DNA from: Symsagittifera roscoffensis
Lineage: Eukaryota > Xenacoelomorpha > Acoela > Convolutidae
Assembly (NCBI RefSeq): GCF_963678635.1
Contig: NC_087066.1
Span: 11,330,517 to 11,394,516 of the forward strand
Length of the DNA: 64,000 bases
Direction: 5' to 3'
The notes below the pieces were generated by a model. It was not told where the DNA came from, ran no database searches, and worked only from the letters and a program-made list of their open reading frames with translations. Positions 30,301 through 39,753 of this stretch are shown here, in pieces (position 1 is the first letter of the stretch; each line of letters opens with the position of its first letter). The position numbers and the translations under genes were made by a program.

Positions 30301-33300
30301 CCCATGATTCGACTTTGTTGACTATATTATTCGTTCGACCGTCGTAAGTTGCGACGAAAATTGGACTCTGTTTGACTCATTATTCGACCCTGTTCGACTC
30401 ATGATTCGACCCTGTTTGCATCATGATTCGACCCTGTTTGACTCTATCGACCCTGTTCGACTCATGATTCGACTGTGTTCGACCGTGTTCGACTCATGAT
30501 TCGGCCCTGTTTGCATCATGATTCGACCCTGTTTGACTCTATCGACCCTGTTCGACTCATGATTCGACTGTGTTCGACCGTGTTCGACTCATGATTCGGC
30601 CCTGTTTGCATCATGATTCGACCGTGTTCGACTCATGGTTCGACCTTGTTCGACTCTATCGACCCTGTACGACTCATGATTCGACCCTGTTTGACCCATG
30701 ATTCGACTTTGTTGACTATATTATTCGTTCGACCGTCGTAAGTTGCGACGAAAATCGGACTCTGTTTGACTCATTATTCGACCCTGTTCGACTCATGATT
30801 CGACCCTGTTTGACTCTATCGACCCTGTTCGCATCATGATTCGACCGTGTTCGACTCATAGTTCGACCTTGTTCGACTCTATCGACCCTGTACGACTGAT
30901 GATTCGACCCTTTTTGACCCAAGATTTGACTTTTTTGACTATACTGTTTGTTCGACCGTCGTAAATTGCGACGAAAATTGGACTCCGTTTGACCGTGTTT
31001 GACTCATGATTCGACCTTGTTCGAATCTATCGACCCTGTTCGAGGTCGACTCATGATTCGATCCTGTTCGACTCATGATTCGACCGTGTTCGACTCATGA
31101 TTCGACCTTGTTCGACTCTATCGACCCTGTACGACTCATGATTCGACCCTGTTTGACCCATGATTCGACTTTGTTGACTATATTATTCGTTCGACCGTCG
31201 TAAGTTGCGACGAAAATCGGACTCTGTTTGACTCATTATTCGACCCTGTTCGACTCATGATTCGACCTTGTTTGACTCTATCGACCCTGTTCGACTCATG
31301 ATTCGACTGTGTTCGACCGTGTTCGACTCATGATTTGGCCCTGTTCGCATCATGATTCGACCGTGTTTGACTCATGGTTCGACCTTGTTTGACTCTATCG
31401 ACCCTGTACGACTCATGATTTGACCCTGTTTGACACATGATTTGACTTTTTTGACTATACTGTTCGTTCGACCGTCGTAAATTGCGACGAAAATCGGACT
31501 CCGTTTGACCGTGTTCGACTCATGATTCGACCTTGTTCGAATCTATCGACCCTGTTTGAGGTCGACTCATGATTCGACTGTGTTCGACCGTGTTCGACTC
31601 ATGATTCGGCCCTGTTTGCATCATGATTCGACCCTGTTTGACTCTATCGACCCTGTTCGACTCATGATTCGACTGTGTTCGACCGTGTTCGACTCATGAT
31701 TCGGCCCTGTTTGCATCATGATTCGACCGTGTTCGACTCATGGTTCGACCTTGTTCGACTCTATCGACCCTGTACGACTCATGATTCGACCCTGTTTGAC
31801 CCATGATTCGACTTTGTTGACTATAATATTCGTTCGACCGTCGTAAGTTGCGACGAAAATCGGACTCTGTTTGACTCATTATTCGACCCTGTTCGACTCA
31901 TGATTCGACCCTGTTTGACTCTATCGACCCTGTTCGCATCATGATTCGACCGTGTTCGACTCATAGTTCGACCTTGTTCGACTCTATCGACCCTGTACGA
32001 CTGATGATTCGACCCTTTTTGACCCATGATTTGACTTTTTTGACTATACTGTTCGTTCGACCGTCGTAAATTGCGACGAAAATCGGACTCCGTTTGACCG
32101 TGTTCGACTCATGATTCGACCTTGTTCGAATCTATCGACCCTGTTTGAGGTCGACTCGTGATTCGATCCTGTTCGACTCATGATTCGACCGTGATCGACT
32201 CATGATTCGACCGTGTTCGACTCTATCGACCCTTCGACTCATGATTCGGCCCTGTTCGCATCATCATTAGACCCTGTTTGACCCATGATTCGACTTTGTT
32301 GACTATATTATTCGTTCGACCGTCGTAAGCTGCGACGAAAAACGGACTCTGTTTGACTCATGATTCGACCCTGTTCGACTTATGATTCGAACGTGTTCGA
32401 CTCATGATTCGACCGTGTTTGACTCTATCGACCCTTCGACTCATGATTCGGCCCTGTTCGCATCATGATTCGACCCTGTTTGACTCTATCGACCCTGTTC
32501 GACTCATGATTCGACTGTGTTCGACCGTGTTCGACTCATGATTCGGCCCTGTTCGCATCATGATTCGACCGTGTTCGACTCATGGTTCGACCTTGTTCGA
32601 CTCTATCGACCCTGTACGACTCATGATTCGACCCTGTTTGACCCATGATTCGACTTTGTTGACTATATTTTTCGTTCGACCGTCGTAAGTTGCGACGAAA
32701 ATCGGACTCTGTTTGACTAATTATTCGACCCTGTTCGACTCATGATTCGACCCTGTTTGACTCTATCGACCCTGTTCGACTCATGATTCGACTGTGTTCG
32801 ACCGTGTTCGACTCATGATTTGGCCCTGTTCGCATCATGATTCGACCGTGTTCGACTCATGGTTCGACCTTGTTTGACTCTATCGACCCTGTACGACTCA
32901 TGATTCGACCCTGTTTGACACATGATTTGACTTTTTTGACTATACTGTTCGTTCGACCGTCGTAAATTGCGACGAAAATCGGACTCCGTTTGACCGTGTT
33001 TGACTCATGATTCGACCTTGTTCGAATCTATCGACCCTGTTCGAGGTCGACTCATGATTCGATCCTGTTCGACTCATGATTCGACCGTGTTCGACTCATG
33101 ATTCGACCGTGTTCGACTCTATCGACCCTTCTGCTCATAATTCGACGCTGTTCGACTCATGATTCGAACCGTGTTCGACTCATGATTCGACTCTGTTCGA
33201 CTCATGATTCGACAGTGTTCGACTCATAATTCTACCATGTTCAACTCTATCGACCCTGTTCGACAAATGATTCGACCCTGTTCGACACATGATTCGACCG

Positions 33301-33640
33301 TGTTCGACTCATGATTCGACACTGTTTGACTCAAGATTCGACACTGTTCGACTCATGATTCGACCCTGTTTGACTCATGATTCGACCCTGTTCGACTCAT
33401 GATTCGACCCTGTTTGACTCTATTGACCCTGTTCGACTCATGATTCGACCCTGTTCGACCGTGTTCGACTCATCATTCAGCCCTGTTCGCATCATGATTC
33501 GACCGTGTGCGACTCATGATTTGACCTTGTTCGGCTCCATCGACCATGTACGACTCATGATTCGACCCTGTTTGACCCATGATTCGACTTTGTTGACTAT
33601 ACTGTTCGTTCGACCGTCGTAAATTGCGACGAAAATCGGA
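24399..33640. repeat. Satellite array, block V, composite units with hairpin motif
   Basis: Here satellite monomers alternate with a non-satellite motif of about 40 bp that starts TTCGTTCGACCGTCGTAA, contains TTGCGACGAAAAT and ends CGGACTC. Copies are typically 200-400 bp apart, several exactly about 237 bp (27,428 to 27,667), so the higher-order unit is a run of monomers plus one motif. One class of units also contains GAGGTCGACTC (near 28,507, 29,402, 29,687, 31,035, 31,558, 32,147 and 33,041). The 1,318-bp duplication pairs 24,585-24,770 with 25,903-26,088. Confidence 0.95.
24399..33640 (+). repeat. Hairpin motif family, about 33 copies, two sequence classes
   Basis: The motif contains CGTCGTAA and TTGCGACG, which pair into an 8-bp stem with one G-T pair. 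Starts are near 18,010, 19,009, 19,530, 24,399, 24,677, 25,719, 25,996, 26,839, 27,150, 27,428, 27,667, 27,899, 28,138, 28,409, 28,674, 29,034, 29,309, 29,592, 29,768, 29,970, 30,326, 30,726, 30,948, 31,187, 31,461, 31,829, 32,051, 32,311, 32,669, 32,948, 33,606, 34,288 and 35,344. Class A has CTATACTG before and TAAATTG inside, usually followed by CGGACTCCGTTTGACC. Class G has CTATATTATT before and TAAGTTG inside, followed by CGGACTCTGTTTGACTC. The function is unknown. Confidence 0.88.
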
Positions 33641-35343
33641 CTCTGTTTGACTCATGATTCGACCCTGTTCGACTCATGATTCGACCCTGTTTGACGCTAT
33701 CGACCCTGTTCGACTCATGATTCGACCCTGTTCGACTCATGATTCGGCCCTGTTCCCATCATGATTCGACCGTGTTCGACTCATGATTCGACCTTGTTCG
33801 ACTCTATCGACCCTGTTCGACTCATGATTCGACCCTGTTCGACTCATGATTCGACCGTGTTCGACTAATGATTTGACCGTGTTCGACTCATGATTCGGCC
33901 TTGTTCGACTCTATCGACCCTTTCCGACTCATGATTGGACCCTGTTCGACTCATGATTCGACAGTGTTCGACTCATGATTCGACCATGTTTGACTTTATC
34001 GACCCTGTTCGACACATTATTCGACCCTGTTCGACCCATGATTCGACTGTGTTCGACTCATGATTCGACCCTGTTTGACTCTATTGACCCTGTTCGACTC
34101 ATGATTCGACCCTGTTCGACCGTGTTCGACTCATGATTCGACCCTGTTTGACTCATAATTCGACCCTGTTCGCATCATGATTCGACCTTGTACGACTCAT
34201 GATTTGACCTTGTTCGACTCTATCGACCCTGTACGACTCATGATTCGACCCTGTTTGACCCATGATTCGACTTTGTTGACTATATAATTCGTTCGACCGT
34301 CGTAAGTTGCGACGAAAATCGGACTCTGTTTGACTCATGATTCGACCCTGTTCGACTCATGATTCGACCCTGTTTGACTCTGTCGACCCTGTTCGACTCA
34401 TGATTCGACCGTGTTTGACCGTGTTCGACTCATCATTTGGCCCTGTTCGCATCATGATTCGAACGTGTTCGACTCATGATTCGACCTTGTTCGACTCTAT
34501 CGCTCCTGTTCGACTCACGATTCGACCCTGTTCGACTAATGATTCGACCGTGTTCGACTCATAATTCGACCGTGTTCGACTCTATCGACCCTTTTCGACT
34601 CATGATTCGACCCTGTTCGACTTATGATTCGACAGTGTTTGACTCATGATTCGACCACGTTCGACTCTAACGACCCTGTTCGACACATTATTCGACCCTG
34701 TTCGACCCATGATTCGACCGTGTTCGACTCATGATTCGACCCTGTTTGACTCTAGCGACCCTGTTCGACTCATGATTCGACCCTGTTCGACCGTGTTCGA
34801 CTCATGATTCGACCCTGTTTGACTCATGATTCGACCCTGTTCGACTCATGATTCGACCCTGTTTGACTCTATCGACCCTGTTCGAATCATGATTCGACCC
34901 CGTTCGACCGTTTTTGACTCATGATTCGGCCCTGTTCGACTCATGATTCGACAGTGTTCGACTCATGATTCAACCATGTTCGACTCTATCGACCCTGTTC
35001 GACACATGATTCGACCCTGTTCGACCCATGATTCGACCGTGTTCGACTCATGATTCGACACTGTTCGACTCATAATTCGACACTGTTCGACTCGTGATTC
35101 GACCCTGTTTGACTCTTGATTCGACCCTGTTTGACTCATGATACGACCCTGTTGGACTCTATCGACCCTGTTCGACTCATGATTCGACCCTGTTCGACCG
35201 TGTTCGACTCATGATTCGGCCCTGTTCGCATCATGATTCGACCGTGTACGACTCATTATTTGACCTTATTCGACTCTATCGACCCTGTTTGACTCATGAG
35301 TCGACCCTTTTTGACCCATGATTCGACTTTGTTGACTATACTG
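33641..35343. repeat. Satellite array, block VI (right end)
   Basis: 22-bp monomers with one class G hairpin motif near 34,288. Monomers remain recognisable up to GACTTTGTTGACTATACTG just before the last spacer, with no gradual decay at the array edge apart from substitutions seen elsewhere. Confidence 0.94.
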
Positions 35344-35645
35344 TTCGTTCGACCGTCGTAAATTGCGACGAAAATTGGATTCCGTTCGACCGTGTCGGCC
35401 GAATCATGAGTCGAACACTTCAGCCCGGGAGAAAACAAATTGACATAATTTAATTCATGTTGAGTCAAATCATTGGGAACAATCGTCTATTTGATGTTAA
35501 AATTAAATAAGATAACTATAGTTTGTTGCCAAAAAAAATTTACTTTAGAATTAGGCAATTAACTGCAGCAGTATTCTACTTCTGTAATTGCACGAGCAAC
35601 TGGGAGTCCTAAATGGTTTTTCTTAGTATTTGAGCTGGTATCTGC
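35344..35645 (+). repeat. Full array spacer, copy 3, at the edge of the array
   Basis: It has the same components as copies 1 and 2: hairpin motif, TCGGCCGAATCATGAGTC, CAGCCCGGGAG, then AT-rich DNA ending GAGCTGGTATCTGCA. It is slightly shorter because of small internal deletions. Beyond TATCTGCA the sequence continues into single-copy DNA (ATAAAACTGGGC) instead of returning to satellite. Confidence 0.9.
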
Positions 35646-35989
35646 AATAAAACTGGGCATTACGAGGATGCTGTCCAGATCATGCTTTGAGTCATACCGT
35701 TATTGACACCCTGGATGTCGTTGAATTGGTGGATGCAGGTAATCACTAGGTCTAAGCTGTGAACTAGCTCTAGTATAAATTGTAGTTAATGAGCTCATTT
35801 CCATTGAAGTTCCAGGATGAGGAGCAGACACAGATTGAAAGCTGTTTGGACGAAGTGAGTCAGTTGAAAAGGTTGAGCGCTGAACATCCAGCCAAAATTG
35901 ATCAGCGCTTCAAAGACATCAATCAACTGAGGAATCTGTCAGCTCTACTTGGTTTTGTTAGGTTCATCCTAAGTTTCGTCCTGTTTTAG
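35646..35989 (+). pseudogene. Spectrin-repeat-like gene fragment beside the satellite
   Basis: A frame from 35,789 encodes 66 residues containing EEQTQIESCLDEVSQLKRL, then SAEHPAKIDQRFKDINQL. The pattern of charged heptads plus a -HPA-I--R---(L/I)N-L motif is that of a spectrin-type three-helix repeat. The usual Trp after the conserved Asn is absent (NQLRNL). Just upstream, 35,650-35,690 encodes KTGHYEDAVQIML and then a stop; GHY is also typical of these repeats. A short GT-AG pair (35,739-35,785, CAG then GTAATC, ending TTGTAG) lies between the two pieces in a compatible phase. The interrupted upstream frame and short length suggest a relic or a fragment of a larger cytoskeletal gene. Assignment is by pattern only; another coiled-coil protein is possible. 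Confidence 0.35.
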
Positions 35990-36120
35990 GTTCCGTTGTT
36001 GTTTTACCAGTTCTACGAAACTGGCTTATGGTCACGTCACACCTCAAAGGTAGCTTGATTATCGGTCTTTTTGGGTTACGAGTTGTTGTCACAAATGCAT
36101 TTAAGTTGAATCTCAGAATC

Positions 36121-36596
36121 GGGACCTAGGAAATTAGACGAAAAGCAAATTAGACGTGAACAACAAAAACAAATTTAGACGTCGGTGCAAAATTACAAAT
36201 ATGGGAAATGAGACGTAATTGTATTGTTCGTGTCTTAAATTTGTTTACCGACTACAATTAACTTTCGTTCAGCTTTCTTAAATGCAAATCAACTTTTCAT
36301 ATGCCGCAACTTTCACATTGCGCATTTTTAACATGCCGCAATTGTATAATTTATGCATTTCAAAAATGTTTTATAATCTTGAAATTAACATTTTATAAAT
36401 CAATTGAGATAAATATTTTGATATGCAATGGGATCATCTATTATTTTTGTAATAATGAAAACTTGTTTTAAGCAATAAGTTTTGTTAGCCCTTTGCTTTC
36501 CGTCTTAAATGCTAGTTTTTCAAAAACAATTTAACGTTTAAATTCGTTTTTGTTTGTCACGTCTAATTTGCTTATCGTCTAATTTCCTAACCCCCC
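36121..36596. mobile_element. Non-autonomous DNA transposon with ~55-bp inverted repeats (hAT-like)
   Basis: The left end, TAGGAAATTAGACG then AAAAGCAAATTAGACGTGA, matches the reverse complement of the right end almost base for base over about 55 bp. The interior is AT-rich and non-coding. Outside the repeats, TCAGAATC (36,113-36,120) and ACAGAATC (36,597-36,604) differ by one base, which fits an 8-bp target-site duplication and hence a hAT-type element. An alternative, longer direct repeat ATCTCAGAATC also flanks the region (36,110 and 36,613). Confidence 0.8.
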
Positions 36597-36675
36597 ACAG
36601 AATCATCTCAGGATCTCAGAATCAAAATAATTGCAACTAAAAATTGTAATTAGCGGGTGCATGAACGTTTTGTTA

Positions 36676-37119
36676 CTACTATAATAAAGTGGTCCCGCGA
36701 AAAAGCAACTGTCATAGACGGGTACCGCATGCATTTCGCATTTTATAATTTTGACAACCAATTGACAACTAATTGGCAATAATTTTGACATTTCAAAAAT
36801 CTCGCAAAATATTTTGAGTCAGAAACTTTTCAGATTAAAAACTGTAATATATAGATATTAGATATTGTGTACATCAAGACATATGCTCGCTTCAACTTAC
36901 TTTACGGTTTAACAACCGTAATTGTGTTAACCTATTTGTCATCAAAATTCAAATGGCGAGAGAAGTTTTTATGAAGTACCAAACATAAAATTTGTATACA
37001 AATATACTGCGACATGTGTCCGAATGGCGAAATAAATAATTGTTTAACGATTTGAGAGCTCTAGGTGTCGTATTTTCATGGGACCTGGTTATTTTCAAGG
37101 GACCATTCTATCATAGTTG
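36676..37119. mobile_element. TA-flanked non-autonomous transposon, copy 1
   Basis: The left end CTACTATAATAAAGTGGTCC and the right end (reverse complement CAACTATGATAGAATGGTCC) are inverted repeats, each flanked by TA, as for Tc1/mariner-type insertions. The interior (AT-rich, no ORF) is homologous along its length to the element at 39,754: both contain CAGATTAAAAACTGTA, TGCGACAT and ATTTGAGAGCT in the same order. Confidence 0.78.
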
Positions 37120-37314
37120 TACCAATGTTGTAATTGCAAAACAGATATTATCATACGTTTTACTGACAGATGATTGTGTGATTATAGTCAACCCTTTATG
37201 ATACAGCACAATTAACAAGCTAAGTAATTCGATCCAAACTGATGCTAGACTCTATCTAGCGTATATTCAGCAATCGTTTAAGACAAAATTGAGCCAAAAG
37301 CATTAATGTTCCGG

Positions 37315-37695
37315 CATGGGCGGATCTAGGATTTTCTCGGGGGGCAGTTTTTCAAAAAGATATCGAAAATGTTGTCGACCTTTTGTTTTTTTTAGGTCGA
37401 GCAAATTGCTTTTCGGAGCTCCCCCAAATAAGTATATAGACCCCATTTCGACCAGATTGTCTGCACCGCAGGAACTTTTTGAAAAAAAAACAGGCCAAAA
37501 AGGCGTTTTATGGCAATTTTTGGAAATTCTGACCAAAAATTGTGTTTTTTCGGCGCTCCCCCCCCCCCCTCAAAGTTAGCACGCATTTGGAAAAATTTAA
37601 GGTCAGTCAGCCAAAAATGGATGTCTCAAAATGGTACAAAGGGGGAGCTTTTGGGTTAGCAGGGGGTCGAATCCCTGGGGGACTTCTTGATGGAA
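37315..37695. mobile_element. G/C-tract element, copy 1 (right end decayed)
   Basis: It begins CATGGGCGGATCTAGG followed by ATTTTCTCGGGGGG and contains an internal C tract (about 37,558-37,570). It matches the reverse complement of the element at 52,988-53,428 over several blocks, for example TTGTCGACCTTTT, CCAAAAAGGC and GGGGGTCGAATCCCTG. The second terminal repeat is not recognisable in this copy. The shared block GGGTCGAATCC resembles a tRNA B box with one mismatch, so a SINE-like origin cannot be fully excluded, but the paired ends of the other copy favour a DNA transposon. Confidence 0.7.
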
Positions 37696-37739
37696 AATCT
37701 AACTGGAAAAGCTTTGATCTAGTGTGATTCGCGCCGTTG

Positions 37740-38342
37740 AATGAGATACAACATTAACAAATTCATGTTACAGTGTAGGTTATGACAACCAACTCTTTCA
37801 AGAAATTGGAGATTTCAAAACAAAAATACAGATTTTCCTAGAAATTATTCATCAAGTATAAATTTTATCGAGTTTAACGAAGTATCGTTATCCGGGACGA
37901 AAAAACGGTGTCTTTTGTTTGAATTTCAGTTTGAAATAAATCAATTATTTCGTCCCCTGGAAAATTAGTCAAACTACCGAATATTTTTCCAGAACACGTC
38001 CATTTTTTTTATCTATTCGGATGCAGACTCTTTATATTCTAGCTTGCAGATATATTTTAAGATACGACTTTCGATATTTGCAGATATGCTTTTAATACAA
38101 CTGGCTGATAGATTTAGTTTGAAAAGGTTTTGGTGCTTTTTTAATTTGCTATTATGGTCAGCTTGATTTGGTAATTGGAAATTTGGCGCTCAGATTTCGC
38201 TTACGTGCTCACTTGCAAACTATTTCCACGGACTTCTTATGTCACTTTTGTTGTTTTAAAATGAAGATAGTGTTATTTGTTTTCCAAATTAGCTTACAAA
38301 TTCCGAGCATAGGTCGGGTATTTATTTTTCGACTCAAAATGG
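37740..38342. other. AT-rich stretch without recognisable features
   Basis: No supported gene or repeat boundary was seen. A 69-codon plus frame at 38,168 looks like chance in AT-rich DNA. Confidence 0.5.
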
Positions 38343-38350
38343 GTATATTT

Positions 38351-39287
38351 GAGGGATGTAAAACAATAATTGTTTAGGGCCATTACGGCCATACCAAACC
38401 ATACAATAACTGGAGGGCGCTAACACTATTAGGGCAAAAATTTATGGGAAAAATATTCCATATCAACCCTTTTTTGTGCAATTATGGAAACTGAGCTGTG
38501 CAGTTTTGTAGCAAATACCTACTGAGTAAGGTCTGCGTGATTTCATATTTTCTGTGGCAGAAGAGTTTTAGCTGCAAACTGTCTTGGAGAAATTGAAAGA
38601 TTTTGAAAGTGTCAGCAAGCATCTTCAGAAGGATGCCGCAAGCATGGGAGAAGCACCTGCATTATTCGATTCTTTACTTGATGTTTATCCTGATTTAATT
38701 AGGTGCCTTGGCTCTGGTTTGGGCATGACAGCAAAAGACACCATTCTGCACTCTCCGATTTTTGGAAGTGCAGTTTCAAAGTTTGCAATGGCGAATCGCT
38801 GGTGGCGGAGGAATTAGCTGAAATTCAGAGTGTCATTCTGCCCGATCTGACTGTGGTTGAAAATGAAGAACTTTCTTTCTCTGAGAAGTGTCTTCGCGCA
38901 AAAAGACAGAAAATTGATAAAAAGTTCAACGATTTCAGCTGGATACATTGTACCAGCAATCGAGTTGAAAGATCGTTCAGTGTTGCCCGTGGGATTTTCA
39001 CTGACTAACGGAAGAAGTTGAGCCCTGTCAATCTTGAAGCCCAAGTTATTCTGCATGTTAACGCCCGTTATTGAGATATTAGCACAATTGCAACAATTTT
39101 GTAAAAAGACTAGATTTTTCGGAAGTAAAATCAGCTTTTTGTTTAATGGTTTTGTTGAATTTACCATATTTACCCCTATTTTTCCATAATTGCCATAATT
39201 GCATTAATTTATTGGAGGCACAGCAGCCATAACAATATTGGAATTTCGGCGTGCAACAATATTGCCATACCATATTTTACATCCCTC
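38351..39287 (+). mobile_element. hAT transposon, internally deleted, 937 bp
   Basis: The ends are perfect inverted repeats GAGGGATGTAAAA and TTTTACATCCCTC, and the terminal GGGATGTAAA is typical of hAT ends. The flanking 8-mers GTATATTT (38,343-38,350) and GTGTATTT (39,288-39,295) match at seven of eight positions, as expected for a hAT target-site duplication. A subterminal word GCCATACCA occurs near both ends. Inside lies a broken C-terminal part of a hAT transposase (next entry). The length is far below that of an autonomous hAT element, so this copy is a deletion derivative and not active by itself. Confidence 0.88.
38584..39074 (+). pseudogene. hAT transposase C-terminal fragment, broken
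   Basis: The piece at 38,584-38,817 and an overlapping piece in another frame ending at 39,008 together cover the C-terminal part of a hAT-family transposase. The second piece carries NRVERSFSVARGIFTD, the start of the hAT dimerisation region, and after an in-frame TAA (39,006-39,008) the same frame continues with RKKLSPVNLEAQVILHVN, the rest of that region. In the intact family this region, with the hydrophobic and Trp positions around it, mediates dimerisation of the transposase. Breaks: a frame change near 38,800 (where the first frame runs ANRWWRRN to a stop) and the internal TAA. The N-terminal zinc finger and most of the catalytic domain are missing. It lies inside the terminal repeats of the element above, so assignment to that element is secure. 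Confidence 0.85.
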
Positions 39288-39295
39288 GTGTATTT

Positions 39296-39753
39296 CGATA
39301 TTTGAGACCCAAAACACGTATGTTTCAATCATCTCGACTCAAAATGTGTGTACTGGGTGTAAACACGACCGAAGTGTACTGCGAGACCCAAAAAATTCCT
39401 TTTGCGACTTTGAGGGTTCAGCCAATGAGCGCCTTCCGTATCCCATACGATTGAATGTTGCAAAACTACGGGATGCTCGGGTGTGAAGTTATTGTTCCGT
39501 CTTTTTTAAGAAAGCAAAAAAGTATATGACCTGGGAGAGCTTTTTTATTTAGAACAAATTCAAACACTATTTATTATCTCCCTCGGGGGATCGATACCTT
39601 CTTCTGCATGGTCCCAGCCGGGTAATACACAGCACTATACTATCTTGACAGGAGTCAGTCAAAACTCGGCGAACTATCACGCGCTACAACGTTCCAAATT
39701 GAATTGAGACAATGAGCTAATTATGTGCTGATAATTCCATACAATTTTTGGTA
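39296..39753. other. AT-rich stretch, duplicated short word near the hAT insertion
   Basis: CGACTCAAAATG followed by a GT-rich stretch occurs just left of the hAT element (38,330) and again at about 39,334. This suggests the element landed in an older short repeat. No convincing gene is present; plus-strand frames of 67-82 codons overlap each other and lack recognisable motifs. Confidence 0.45.

Noticed and set aside
24399-33640. CENP-B box in the hairpin motif (TTCGTTCGACCGTCG)
   Set aside because: It shares TTCG and the central A with the CENP-B box, but the required CGGG half is GTCG here, so the core contacts are missing.
1-35343. CRISPR array
   Set aside because: Repeats are directly adjacent with no unique spacers, the unit is too short, and the setting is animal DNA without cas genes.
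1-35343. Telomeric repeat array
   Set aside because: No TTAGGG-, TTAGG- or related G-rich strand-asymmetric units; the 22-bp unit is nearly symmetric between strands.
37660-37680. tRNA gene suggested by the GGGTCGAATCC B-box-like word
   Set aside because: No A box, acceptor stem or cloverleaf arms could be found around it, and the same word occurs in the second copy of the element.
37303-37727. Several 60-87 codon frames on both strands (Phe/Gly/Pro-rich)
   Set aside because: They lie within the G/C-tract element and reflect homopolymer and A/T runs; the homologous copy at 52,988 does not keep them open.
38814-39273. Minus-strand frames of 117 and 64 codons over the hAT element
   Set aside because: They are antisense shadows of the transposase remnant, which has clear family motifs on the plus strand.
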